Notes: a model not told the origin generated them from the letters alone. A stretch of DNA of 64,000 bases from Paenibacillus wynnii (GCF_030812855.1 NZ_JAUSTK010000015.1:1-64000); one strand, 5' to 3'; shown: positions 36,646 through 44,828, numbered from the stretch's first letter. Program-made: numbers and translations.

Positions 36646-37098
36646 TCAATAATTTCTCTTGTTTCCCTTTTTCACAAACTCCCAGTCTTTTTCTACATTT
36701 TTTCTGACTCTTTGCAGCAGGTTAAAAATGGTTTCTACTTCATTCTCGGAGAATCCAGATAGTGCGACCCTATTAGAATAATCGTTTTCTCTTTTTATAA
36801 AAGGGTAAACAGTCATCCCTTTCTCTGTAGGAAATAGTTTTTTAATTTTCTGGTTATATTGATCATCATTCTTTTCTATAAATCCATTAATCTCTAGTTT
36901 TTTTATAGCACGAGCAGCTGTTGTTCGGTCTACCTTTATCATTTCAGCCAACTTTTCTTGAATAATTCCTGGATTTTCACATATTCGCACGAGATATAGA
37001 TACTGTCCTTTTGTAAGATCATATTTTTTAAATTCTATATTACTTACAGAATCTAAAGCCCTGGCAATCATTCCAACCTCACGTAAAATTTCCTTCAT
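36646..37098 (-). CDS. MarR-family transcriptional regulator
   Basis: This 150-residue winged-helix protein shows the MarR layout: a dimerising N-terminal helix, LTKGQYLYLVRICENPGIIQEKLAEMI near 28-52, recognition helix DRTTAARAIKKLEINGFIEK, the wing KKLFPTEKG near 90, and a long C-terminal helix. It sits 25 bases upstream of the broken acetyltransferase, probably its former target. An inverted repeat covers its promoter. Confidence 0.9.
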   Translation of the reverse strand: MKEILREVGMIARALDSVSNIEFKKYDLTKGQYLYLVRICENPGIIQEKLAEMIKVDRTTAARAIKKLEINGFIEKNDDQYNQKIKKLFPTEKGMTVYPFIKRENDYSNRVALSGFSENEVETIFNLLQRVRKNVEKDWEFVKKGNKRNY

Positions 37099-37143
37099 AA
37101 TTGCAACTCCACTACTATTTTATTTTTCAAACGCAGTAAAAAA

Positions 37144-37177
37144 ATAGTACATTATTTTTGTTGTATTTGCAACAAAA
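37144..37177 (-). promoter_or_regulatory. MarR gene promoter and likely autoregulatory operator
   Basis: On the minus strand TTGCAA (37172-37167), a 17-base spacer and TACTAT (37149-37144) form a promoter. A perfect 8-base inverted repeat, TTTTGTTG (37156-37163) and CAACAAAA (37170-37177) with six bases between, overlaps the -35 and spacer. That is a fitting place for a repressor site. Confidence 0.7.
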
Positions 37178-37198
37178 CGTTGGCATAATTCTCTATAC

Positions 37199-37262
37199 TA
37201 GCCTTCCTGTTAGTTCAATGAAAAAAGCAGATTGCATTAGCAGTCTTCTTTTTATGCTATCC
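37199..37262 (-). repeat. 3'-flank repeat, family 2, partial copy
   Basis: TTTTTTCATTGAACTAACAGG on the minus strand follows the GNAT stop codon and matches the site near 88-108. A preceding weak hairpin lies across AGCAGATTGCATTAGCAGTC. Confidence 0.4.
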
Positions 37263-37679
37263 TGTCCTTTCGCTTAACTTCTTGGTTAGCAGTATTTCCA
37301 ATGGTTGTGTATCAAGCAGTAAGCACCCTGCATCTTTATAGCCTAGTTTTCTGTAAAAATGTTGGGCTCCTTCATCAGCCTGAGTGGATGTCATAGCCAT
37401 TTTGAAACCCTTTTGTTTCATTTGTTCCTCCCAGAAGAGGACAATTTTTCCACCTGTACCCTTGCCTCGAAATTGTTCATCTACCCAAATCATGTTCATA
37501 AAAGGGATGTTATCCCAAAAGTAACCAAATCTCATCCATCCGACATTACTTTCATCTTGGTTCCGCAGTATATATATTTCATTTTCCTTTATTTTTGTGA
37601 GTATGAGGCTCTCTGAAATATGAAAGTCGTGGGCTCTTATGTATTCATAGTCTGACTCATTTGCAAAAACAATGTTCAT
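37257..37679 (-). CDS. GNAT acetyltransferase
   Basis: This 140-residue single-domain N-acetyltransferase has the acetyl-CoA loop EQFRGKGTGGKIVLFWE near residues 70-85, the preceding strand FMNMIWVDE and the closing FYRKLGYKDAGCLLLD. The substrate is unknown. It is separate from the MarR unit by about 160 bases, with a family 2 repeat motif near its stop. Confidence 0.88.
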   Translation of the reverse strand: MNIVFANESDYEYIRAHDFHISESLILTKIKENEIYILRNQDESNVGWMRFGYFWDNIPFMNMIWVDEQFRGKGTGGKIVLFWEEQMKQKGFKMAMTSTQADEGAQHFYRKLGYKDAGCLLLDTQPLEILLTKKLSERTG

Positions 37680-37990
37680 TTTTATTTCCCCTTTGTGTCA
37701 AATAATAACTAATATTACTCTAATCGAACCCAATTCAGCATGGTCGATAGGTGTGCTTTACTGATATCATAATGCAGGCCGTTACCATTGCCACAGGATA
37801 GGTCGGTCATATCCGCGAGATCATATGGATGCAGGATGGAAGATTTTAGGTGCATTTGATCATAGGAAAATGGTACATTATTAAGGGATCAATAGCGCAG
37901 AGTGTTCGTGTTTGATATGTGTTATTGGGGTTACGCGCAGTCGTGATATACGTTTAGGCTCATATAATTATATTGGGGGATGGTACCGGA
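37680..37990. other. gene-free stretch
   Basis: Nothing is recognised in these 311 bases between the divergent GNAT and methyltransferase genes. The only marked item is GGGGGA at 37975-37980, the ribosome binding site of the methyltransferase. Confidence 0.4.
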
Positions 37991-38803
37991 ATGGACAAGA
38001 ATTCTGTTTATAGAACAAACATTATAGGTGCTGGCGAGGTTGGCGTCGCCATCTCAGCCGACATGGATAAGAATTCTATACATAAAACAAACAGCATCTT
38101 TTGGGATACAAAAGGAAATGAAGTCTTAGGAGCAACCGCTCTTCCTCTCTATGGAGCATTTGTCTCAGAAGAAAAATGCCAACTTTTTGGTGATATCTCA
38201 GGAAAAAAGATGCTGGAAATAGGCTGTGGAAGTGGTCAATCCTTGCAATATGTAGGGGAACACAAAGCATCTGAACTCTGGGGTACAGATATATCAGAAA
38301 AACAAATCGAAAAGACAAAGCAACTTTTGACTTCATGCGGTCTTTCCGCAACATTGATCTGTTCTCCCATGGAAGAAGAATGTGGTATACCGGAGGATTA
38401 TTTTGACTTTGTTTATTCGATTTATGCCATAGGATGGACTACCGACCTTGAGGGTACTTTTCGCCGGATCGCTTCTTACCTAAAAAAAGACGGTGTATTT
38501 ATTTTCAGTTGGTCTCATCCTATACACAAATGTGTTGTTGCAGAAAATGATATGCTTGCTTTTAAAAAAAGTTATTTTGATGAATCTTGGTATTCGGTAT
38601 CCCTTGATGAAGGTACGCTAACATTATCAGACCGTAAACTATCAACCTATGTGAACGCGCTCTCAAAAGCGGGATTTGTAATTGAGCAAATGATTGAGCA
38701 ATCTGATGATGAAATGATGCAATCGCGGGACGATAACGATGATTTTGCAAAAAAAGCAAAGATGCTTCCTGTAACTTTTGTAATCAAAGCAAGAAAACTA
38801 TAG
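37991..38803 (+). CDS. SAM-dependent methyltransferase with duplicated N terminus
   Basis: This 270-residue class I methyltransferase has motif I MLEIGCGSGQSL near residue 72, motif II GTDISEKQ near 97, the post-motif YFDFVYSIYAIGW near 140 and a C-terminal helical region. The substrate is unknown. The first residues (MDKNSVYRTN) are repeated 24 residues later (MDKNSIHKTNSIFWDT), where the family normally begins. The 5' end has therefore been tandemly duplicated in frame. GGGGGA ten bases before the first ATG makes that the likely start now. Confidence 0.82.
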   Translation: MDKNSVYRTNIIGAGEVGVAISADMDKNSIHKTNSIFWDTKGNEVLGATALPLYGAFVSEEKCQLFGDISGKKMLEIGCGSGQSLQYVGEHKASELWGTDISEKQIEKTKQLLTSCGLSATLICSPMEEECGIPEDYFDFVYSIYAIGWTTDLEGTFRRIASYLKKDGVFIFSWSHPIHKCVVAENDMLAFKKSYFDESWYSVSLDEGTLTLSDRKLSTYVNALSKAGFVIEQMIEQSDDEMMQSRDDNDDFAKKAKMLPVTFVIKARKL

Positions 38804-38809
38804 TATCCG

Positions 38810-39133
38810 TTAGTGTAACGAGTGTAGAACTTGAATAGCTGACTGTTCATCTTCAAGAAAGAAAACCTGCTCCCCTTTGTTGCATTCGTAAATAAAATCT
38901 TTAAGACTCTTACTATTATACACTTCGAAATTACCCAGAATAGCCAACTTAGTATGATAGTTCACGTATTTCTGTAGAATATCACCCGCTAATCTTGTCT
39001 TTAATTCAAAAAATTCCTCCGTAATGTTAGACTTTCGAATAACAATTTTATGGCTATCATGAATATGTTTAATCTCGGAACTTTCTATAATGGCTACCTT
39101 TGAAGCATTTTTCTGATCAATTCTTATATTCAT
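38810..39133 (-). CDS. DUF4180 protein
   Basis: This 107-residue soluble protein of the DUF4180 family has FFELKTRLAGDILQKYVNYHTKLAILG near residues 40-66 and SKSLKDFIYECNKGEQVFFL near 73-92. No function is established. It is convergent with the methyltransferase gene, six bases apart. A ribosome binding site (CAGGAGG) lies before the ATG. Confidence 0.82.
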   Translation of the reverse strand: MNIRIDQKNASKVAIIESSEIKHIHDSHKIVIRKSNITEEFFELKTRLAGDILQKYVNYHTKLAILGNFEVYNSKSLKDFIYECNKGEQVFFLEDEQSAIQVLHSLH

Positions 39134-39172
39134 CTTGTGTGCCTCCTGTTAAATATAATGCTATTATCATTG

Positions 39173-39207
39173 AAACCGCCCATCTGATAACCGGATGAGC
39201 GGTTTTT
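39173..39207 (+). terminator. hairpin between DUF4180 and tetR-type gene
   Basis: AAACCGC (39173-39179) pairs with GCGGTTT (39199-39205), with an inner CATC/GATG, followed by TTTTT on the plus strand. On the minus strand no T run follows, so it does not suit the minus-strand genes around it. Confidence 0.35.
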
Positions 39208-39212
39208 ACATA

Positions 39213-39896
39213 CTACTTCTCCTCCTCCTTTATCACCTGCTCAATCCCCAACAGAATCAGCTTCAGGCCAAACTCAAAAGCCCTGTCGGTCCCCATCAAC
39301 TCGAACAGCCCGTTCGTAAACATCCTCCGAAACAGTCCCACATCCGTGTCGCTCATGGAGTCCAGAAGTCGAATCATCTCCTCACCCGGAAGCGCTTCCT
39401 GGTCCTTATGGATAGCGGAGACATTGCGCTCATGCTGATAATCATCTAGAACGAAGTAGAAGACATAGTTCACAAGTGTAGTAACCACTTGCATCTTCTG
39501 CTCTTGCTCAAGCGGCGTCGATTCGACGCAGAGCAGCATACGGTTGGTGAACCGGATGATGTCCGGTTCGTGGGGCAGCGTCATCATCATGAGTTGTGTG
39601 GAGCAGGGATATCGGCTGAGGACGCTCCGTACCGTTACCGCAAGCCCCATCAGCTGTTCCTTCCAATCCCCCTCAGAGTGGAACTCCTCCAAGATAATTT
39701 TTGATACCTGGTTGGCCAGACGCTGGTAGAGATTTTGTTTGCTCTTAAAGTACCAGTACAGAGAAGGAGCCTGAATACCTATCCTATCGGCCAAGCGTCT
39801 CATGCTGAATTTCTCGATGCCCCCCTCTCCAAGAAGCTCCCACGAGGTTTCCAAAATCTTATCCTCCGAAATCTGAGGCTGCTGCTTTTTCATCAT
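39213..39896 (-). CDS. TetR-family repressor (TetR_C type)
   Basis: This 227-residue regulator has an N-terminal helix-turn-helix near residues 10-55 (ISEDKILETSWELLGEGGIEKFSMRRLADRIGI, SLYWYFKSKQNLY). Its C-terminal ligand domain resembles classical TetR (LSRYPCSTQLMMM, FTNRMLLCVESTPL). It is divergent from a MATE exporter with three operator-like sequences between them, so it almost certainly represses that exporter and itself. Confidence 0.92.
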   Translation of the reverse strand: MMKKQQPQISEDKILETSWELLGEGGIEKFSMRRLADRIGIQAPSLYWYFKSKQNLYQRLANQVSKIILEEFHSEGDWKEQLMGLAVTVRSVLSRYPCSTQLMMMTLPHEPDIIRFTNRMLLCVESTPLEQEQKMQVVTTLVNYVFYFVLDDYQHERNVSAIHKDQEALPGEEMIRLLDSMSDTDVGLFRRMFTNGLFELMGTDRAFEFGLKLILLGIEQVIKEEEK

Positions 39897-39911
39897 TATC
39901 CGCCCTTTTAT

Positions 39912-39993
39912 CTAACAGTGTAAGTTTATGCTTTACAGGTTCATAGTTACATGATATCATCTAACACTGTAAGGTTCAATCTAACACTGTTAG
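39912..39993. promoter_or_regulatory. symmetric divergent promoters with three TetR-type operators
   Basis: Three sites share one sequence: CTAACAGTGTAAG (39912-39924), CTAACACTGTAAG (39961-39973) and the perfect palindrome CTAACACTGTTAG (39981-39993). The plus-strand promoter is TTTACA (39932-39937), 17 bases, TATCAT (39955-39960). The minus-strand promoter is TTGAAC (39979-39974), 17 bases, TATCAT (39956-39951). The two -10 boxes share the palindrome ATGATATCAT, so polymerase can occupy only one direction at a time. Confidence 0.85.
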
Positions 39994-40050
39994 ACGATAG
40001 AAGTCCAGGTAATTTGAAGACCCAAATAAATGAAGAAAGTGGTGACCCGC

Positions 40051-41394
40051 ATGGATGCAGAAAACCTCCATTATTTTGAAAAAGCACCGGTCGCAAAAGC
40101 CGTAGCACACTTCGCTGTACCGATGATGCTAGGCATGTCAATGAGTGTCATATACTCAATCTTGAATGCCTATTTCCTAGGCACACTGGGCAATACTCTC
40201 ATGTTAACCGCACTTGCACTAACCTTGCCGTTATTCGCGGCCATTATGGCGCTAGGCAACTTGATTGGCATGGGTAGCGGTACGTTCATCTCCCGCTTGC
40301 TTGGAGAGAAAAAATATGATGATGTAAAGCATGTGTCTTCTTTCGCCTTTTACAGCAGTTTAGCTCTCGGACTTATCGTGATGGCCGTGGGCCTCCCGTT
40401 GATCGATCCAATCGTTCATGGCCTGGGGGCAACGTCTGACTCCTTCGGATTCACGAAGGACTATGTCACAGTTATGCTAATTGGTTCACCATTTGTCGTA
40501 TTATTCTTCACGCTGGAGAATATCGTGCGCTCGGAGGGTGCAGCAATCACGTCGATGATCGGTATGATTCTCAGTGTTGTCGTGAATATTATTCTCGATG
40601 CGCTAGTCATCTTCGTCTTCCATTGGGGCGTGATCGGCGTTGCATCTGCTACGGTCATTTCTAACTTGGTTGCGAGTGCATTCTACGTATTCCATATGGG
40701 ATATAAGAGCCAATTCTTAAGCGTCTCCGTAAAGCGGTTCAAGGCTACTAAGGACATTCTAAGCAATGTATTCAAAATCGGAGTTCCCGTCTTTGTTATG
40801 AGTATCTTCTTGGGTGCAATGTCTCTTATCTTTAACCATTTCCTTGTCGAATATGGGGACCAGGCCATAGCGGCTTACGGAGTTTCATCACGTTTATTGC
40901 AATTTCCTGAGTTTATTATCATGGGCTTATGCGAGGGAGTCGTCCCGTTGATTGCCTTTTCTTTTACAGCGAATAAATTACGAATGAAGCAAACCATTGG
41001 ATTCACGATCAAAGCGATTGTGGCGTTAGCAGTCGTGTTCGGTGTCATCGTCTATCTGACTTCCGACCAATTAATTGGTTTATTTACGAATGACCCGCAA
41101 TTAATTGAAATGGGCAACTACATTCTACATGTGACGTTCTTATCCCTGTTCATTTCAGGAACGACCACGTTGTTTATGGGGATCTTCCAAGCAACAGCGC
41201 AAGGAACCGCCGCGTTTATTATGTCAATCATTCAAGGAATGACTCTGATTCCTGTGTTGTTTATCGCCAATCGAATGAACGGATTCCACGGGGTGGTCTG
41301 GTCGCTCGTCATTGCAGATGCCGTGGCATTCCTTGTTGGAGCCATCATGCTGTTATACTTCTCCCCAAAATATCTCAGTTTCATAATCGAATAG
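40051..41394 (+). CDS. MATE family efflux transporter
   Basis: This 447-residue protein of twelve membrane spans has MATE signatures (AHFAVPMMLGMSMSVIYSILNAYFLG at the start; internal repeats of helices 1-6 and 7-12; VRSEGAAITSMIGMI near 160). It is an ion-coupled multidrug or metabolite exporter. The start at 40051 has a good ribosome binding match (AAAGTGGTGA) five bases before it; an ATG at 40030 is also in frame but poorer. Its 3' end overlaps the convergent methyltransferase gene by 42 bases. Confidence 0.92.
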   Translation: MDAENLHYFEKAPVAKAVAHFAVPMMLGMSMSVIYSILNAYFLGTLGNTLMLTALALTLPLFAAIMALGNLIGMGSGTFISRLLGEKKYDDVKHVSSFAFYSSLALGLIVMAVGLPLIDPIVHGLGATSDSFGFTKDYVTVMLIGSPFVVLFFTLENIVRSEGAAITSMIGMILSVVVNIILDALVIFVFHWGVIGVASATVISNLVASAFYVFHMGYKSQFLSVSVKRFKATKDILSNVFKIGVPVFVMSIFLGAMSLIFNHFLVEYGDQAIAAYGVSSRLLQFPEFIIMGLCEGVVPLIAFSFTANKLRMKQTIGFTIKAIVALAVVFGVIVYLTSDQLIGLFTNDPQLIEMGNYILHVTFLSLFISGTTTLFMGIFQATAQGTAAFIMSIIQGMTLIPVLFIANRMNGFHGVVWSLVIADAVAFLVGAIMLLYFSPKYLSFIIE

Positions 41395-42108
41395 AACAAT
41401 ACCATCCTGATTATTCCTATCAAATAGATTTCGTAGTTCCGTCATCATCGGATTGTAATTCGGATCCCCGGGTACAGGGCTGTAGGAAGATGATAGCAAC
41501 CGGCCTCTCAAGCCCTCGAAATCGAACTCCTGACTCATTCTGAATCTCACTTCATTCATCGTACCTTCCTTGAAAAAAGAGAGAAGCATCGTCTGAGAAA
41601 TATTTTTATGATTGACTTTTTCGTAGTCGGTTCCGTATGTATAAAGCAGTTGATCGTACTCTTCACGAAATGATGTACCGTTTGTTAGACGGGAATTCCA
41701 GATTAGTATTACTCTCCCACCCGGCTGTAGAATTCTACGGAACTCGGTTTGCGCTGCTGAGCGATCAAACCAGTGAAACGCTTGTGCACAGACAATAAAC
41801 TCAACCGACTGATTAGGTAATCCTGTAGATTCTGCAGAACCTGATATAGTCTGAAAGTTCGGATTGCTTTCTAACATTTGCTCGGCGGCTACCCGCATTG
41901 CCTGATTCGGCTCGACCGCGATCACATAGCTTCCGCGTTCCAGAAGTAGCTTTGAAAAGATCCCTGTACCTGAACCGATGTCTGCTATTTTACTGTTCGA
42001 ACGCAAACCGACGAAGTCATACAAATAATCAACAGCCTCTCTCGGATAGCTCGGGCGGTACTTCAAATATGAATCGACCCGGTTCGAAAACTTTTCTCTA
42101 CTGTCCAT
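41353..42108 (-). CDS. class I SAM-dependent methyltransferase
   Basis: This 251-residue methyltransferase has motif I IADIGSGTGIFS near residue 41, acidic residue in VIAVEPNQAM near 62, EFIVCAQAFHWFD near 103 and GGRVILIWNSR near 130. That pattern is frequent in UbiE/Tam-like methyltransferases annotated without substrate. The C-terminal residues (IVLFDYETEIFWGEV) look natural, so the 42-base overlap with the convergent MATE gene is probably real. Confidence 0.88.
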   Translation of the reverse strand: MDSREKFSNRVDSYLKYRPSYPREAVDYLYDFVGLRSNSKIADIGSGTGIFSKLLLERGSYVIAVEPNQAMRVAAEQMLESNPNFQTISGSAESTGLPNQSVEFIVCAQAFHWFDRSAAQTEFRRILQPGGRVILIWNSRLTNGTSFREEYDQLLYTYGTDYEKVNHKNISQTMLLSFFKEGTMNEVRFRMSQEFDFEGLRGRLLSSSYSPVPGDPNYNPMMTELRNLFDRNNQDGIVLFDYETEIFWGEV

Positions 42109-42139
42109 CTCTCGTCACTCTCCCAGTATTTCATTAGTT

Positions 42140-42490
42140 TCATTTAGTGAAGTATTGTTTTTTGATTATTAAACTTGGATTATAAAATTCTTGAAATGCT
42201 CCGACAATTTGATAATTGTTTTGAGGAGTTGCATTGTCTGTAACTTCGCATCCTGCTAAATATTTTCCTTCTTCTTTCCATCTTTCAAAATTCCCACTGA
42301 CATCACTCATTGCTCCCCAATTCCCAACAATGTTTCCTTCGGCATCTAACTTTGCAAGATTGCTGATCTCTACAAAGTTTTTATTTGCTTCTTGCCATAA
42401 TGGTGGTATCCATATTGAACCCTCAGACGAAAAACCTTTCCCCATTTTACCAATAACTGAAAATCGCTGTTTTTCGATTATTACTACCAT
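42140..42490 (-). CDS. GyrI-like effector-binding domain protein, internally shortened
   Basis: This 116-residue protein has the GyrI/AraC-type effector domain start (FSVIGKMGKGFSSEGSIWIPPLWQEANKNF, WGAMSDVSGNFERWKEEGKYLAGCEV). It then passes directly to what is normally the C-terminal part (NNYQIVGAFQEFYNP). Full domains are about 155 residues. The middle strand-helix segment seems to have been lost in frame, and the last residues are not typical. No ribosome binding site precedes the ATG. I think it is a decaying gene that might still be expressed. Confidence 0.6.
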   Translation of the reverse strand: MVVIIEKQRFSVIGKMGKGFSSEGSIWIPPLWQEANKNFVEISNLAKLDAEGNIVGNWGAMSDVSGNFERWKEEGKYLAGCEVTDNATPQNNYQIVGAFQEFYNPSLIIKKQYFTK

Positions 42491-42617
42491 TTTTAGTATA
42501 TTTTACCACAGCATGCTTTCGAGGGATTATTCAACTATTCTGTCTGTTAGTTCAAAGCCTTGCTAGCTGACTTCTACTCATATATCCTCATTTGTAAGGG
42601 TTAATGGGGAATGAACT

Positions 42618-42935
42618 CTAAATGATTCGCTTAAAATCAGGATAAAAACCTCCTATTCGAGCAATTAATTCTAGATTGCTTCTAATAGAAGGTTTTAGAT
42701 TGATGGATTCTACAGCCGCCACCGTACCGTCCGATTTAAGCCCGATTGTATGAGCATTACCCGTGTTCGTCGCCATATGAACATTACCAGCCGCGACCGC
42801 CACAATATCGCGCCAGCCGCTTACATCACATTGGCCATATTTATTATCACCCACAGCCGTCACCGTTCCGTCAGATTTAAGCCCAACGGTATGACGACGA
42901 CCCGCCGCTATGGTATCTTTAGGCCACCTTTTCAC
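42618..42935 (-). pseudogene. RCC1-repeat protein fragment
   Basis: The first 70 residues hold two and a half RCC1-type repeats (AAGRRHTVGLKSDGTVTAVGDN, YGQCDVSGWRDIVAVAAGN, AHTIGLKSDGTVAAVE). Full proteins of this kind are made of many such blades. The repeat pattern breaks at MATNTGN, and the last 30 residues do not fit. There is no upstream part of the protein. I read it as a remnant left by deletion. Confidence 0.65.
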
Positions 42936-42989
42936 CTTGTTATTCCTCCTCGTATTCTTTTCTTACCATCCGCTCATATTGATGACACA

Positions 42990-43020
42990 AAAAAAATTGA
43001 CTTCGAGTGTACTCGAAGCC
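42990..43020 (-). terminator. merR terminator whose stem equals the MerR operator
   Basis: CTTCGAGT (43001-43008) and ACTCGAAG (43011-43018) form a perfect stem, followed on the minus strand by TCAATTTTTT, a terminator shape after the MerR gene. The same bases, with TTGACT at 42997, copy the operator-promoter at 43540-43559 almost exactly. Confidence 0.65.
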
Positions 43021-43032
43021 CTAAACTATATT

Positions 43033-43521
43033 CTATGCTCGAACATGAACTTTTGGCGCTGATTTGATATGTTCCGGTATATCGTACTTTTCTCCACATT
43101 CTGGATTATTGTTAACAGGATTCCAGGTGTCGTCCAATTGACCAGTCGAGACACTTTCGTAGTAAGCCTTCTTCTTTTTAATGTGCATTAGTTGAAGGTT
43201 GTACTCACGGATCTTCGCTTCGAGTTCTTTTTCTTGTTTTGCAATAAGCTCAGCCCTTTCAGGAATCGTCTCATCACCTTGCAAACACATAGCAATGTAA
43301 TGTTTGACTTCTGAAATCGGCAATCCTGAAATACGAAAGGAGTGCACCATTCGCAACCAATCGAGATCATGGTCAGAGAATAAGCGATTTATTCTGGCGT
43401 CTCTTGAAACGAAAGGTATTAATTGTTGGTCATCATAGTAACGGATCGTATGTTTTGTAAGGCCAGTTATTTCAGATACATCCTTTACCGAATACTTAGG
43501 TTCATGAAATGTCTGATCCAA
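43033..43521 (-). CDS. MerR-family regulator (AdhR/NmlR-like)
   Basis: This 162-residue protein has a MerR winged helix (YSVKDVSEITGLTKHTIRYYDDQQLIPFVSRDARINRLFSD) and a long dimerisation helix. A Cys in YIAMCLQGDETIPERAELI near residue 90 matches the place of the conserved Cys of the electrophile-responsive AdhR/NmlR group. It is divergent from an old yellow enzyme-type reductase whose promoter has the 19-base spacer typical of MerR control. A role in response to reactive aldehydes or quinones is inference from the family. Confidence 0.9.
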   Translation of the reverse strand: MDQTFHEPKYSVKDVSEITGLTKHTIRYYDDQQLIPFVSRDARINRLFSDHDLDWLRMVHSFRISGLPISEVKHYIAMCLQGDETIPERAELIAKQEKELEAKIREYNLQLMHIKKKKAYYESVSTGQLDDTWNPVNNNPECGEKYDIPEHIKSAPKVHVRA

Positions 43522-43539
43522 AGTTGAACCTCCTTGTTA

Positions 43540-43570
43540 TTGACTTCGAGTTACTCGAATACTTTATGAT
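43540..43570 (+). promoter_or_regulatory. MerR-type promoter of the old yellow enzyme gene
   Basis: TTGACT (43540-43545), a 19-base spacer and TATGAT (43565-43570) make the stretched promoter characteristic of MerR activation. The spacer contains the palindrome TTCGAGT T ACTCGAA (43545-43559). Confidence 0.85.
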
Positions 43571-43613
43571 GTCATTGTATCAATGTTGAGAAAAATTAGA
43601 AAGAGGTTAGAAA

Positions 43614-44747
43614 ATGCACCCAAAATACACCAACTTGCTTGAATCCTTCACATTCAAAAATGGAATCACCCTTAGAAATCGTGTCGTTATGTCACCTATG
43701 ACCACTTGGGCCAGTAATGACGATTACACGATTTCAGATGAAGAAGTGAAATATTACAAAAAAAGAGTAAATGGCGTTGGCCTAGTTATAACAGGATGTA
43801 CGCATGTCCAACCAAACGGAATAGGTTTTACGCATGAATTTGCAGCCTATGACGATAAGTTCATACCAAGTTTGCGAAAATTGGCTGATGCGGCGACAAG
43901 TGGAGGAGCTCCTGCATTACTTCAAATTTTTCACGCAGGTAACAAAGCACTACAGACTTTAACTCCAAATGGTGATGTGGTTAGTTCCAGCGCTGTTGAG
44001 ACTGAAGCTACGGCATTTGCTCCTTCCCTATTGCCAAGAGAACTTTCACATAATGAAATAGTGGACGTGATTCATGCGTTTGGCGAAACAACAAGACGAG
44101 CCATTGAGGCAGGGTTTGATGGCGTTGAAATTCATGGTGCGCATGGATTTTTACTTCAAAACTTCTTTTCTCCTTTCTTCAACAGACGTGAGGATCAATG
44201 GGGAGGCTCAATTGAAAACCGCCTGCGTTTCCCTCTGGCAGTCGTTCAGGAAATGAAGAATGTCATTAAAAAACATACAACAAAACCATTTATTTTCGGT
44301 TACCGGTTTTCTCCTGACGAACATGAAGAAGGAGGTCTGCGAATGAAGGATACCTATGCATTGATTGACCACCTGATTGAAGCGGATATTGATTATGTGC
44401 ATGCTTCATTGACTGATACTCTCTCCTCAAAACCAGTCGATAGTCAAGATGAAAAAACATATGTTGAATTAATCTTGGAACATGTAAACGTAAGAATCCC
44501 TGTTATGGCTGCTGGTTCTATGGTAACTCCGGATGATGTTGCAACAACAATAGATAAGGGTATATCCCTAGCAGCGGTTGGTCATGCGTTGGTCATGAAC
44601 CCAGACTGGGTAGAAAAGGTTCAGAATGGAAAAGAAGCTGAAATAGAGATAGCAATTAAGACTTCTAAAGTAAGCGAGCTTGAGCTTCCCGATAAACTTT
44701 GGAATGTCATTCAAGCTTCAGGACCATGGTTTACAATCGAAGAATAA
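43614..44747 (+). CDS. old yellow enzyme family NADH:flavin oxidoreductase
   Basis: This 377-residue TIM-barrel FMN enzyme has NRVVMSPMTTWASN near 22, GLVITGCTHV near 55, substrate-site His region HGAHGFLLQNFFSPFFNRR near 178, GGSIENRLRFPL and the C-terminal phosphate-binding VMAAGSMVTPDD near 293. Such enzymes reduce activated C=C bonds and nitro compounds. The MerR-type promoter and the divergent MerR gene point to induction by electrophiles. AGAGG lies seven to eight bases before the ATG. A strong bidirectional terminator follows. Confidence 0.93.
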   Translation: MHPKYTNLLESFTFKNGITLRNRVVMSPMTTWASNDDYTISDEEVKYYKKRVNGVGLVITGCTHVQPNGIGFTHEFAAYDDKFIPSLRKLADAATSGGAPALLQIFHAGNKALQTLTPNGDVVSSSAVETEATAFAPSLLPRELSHNEIVDVIHAFGETTRRAIEAGFDGVEIHGAHGFLLQNFFSPFFNRREDQWGGSIENRLRFPLAVVQEMKNVIKKHTTKPFIFGYRFSPDEHEEGGLRMKDTYALIDHLIEADIDYVHASLTDTLSSKPVDSQDEKTYVELILEHVNVRIPVMAAGSMVTPDDVATTIDKGISLAAVGHALVMNPDWVEKVQNGKEAEIEIAIKTSKVSELELPDKLWNVIQASGPWFTIEE

Positions 44748-44792
44748 CATTGCCGTATTGCTTGTTTTAACTTTTAACAAATAGACTTAAAA

Positions 44793-44828
44793 AGCCCACC
44801 TCAGGACTCTGCCTGAAGTGGGCTATCT
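44793..44828. terminator. bidirectional terminator between oxidoreductase and topB
   Basis: AGCCCACCTCAGG (44793-44805) pairs with CCTGAAGTGGGCT (44812-44824) with one mismatch. It is flanked by AAAAA on the left and ATCTTT on the right, and separates two convergent genes. Confidence 0.75.
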
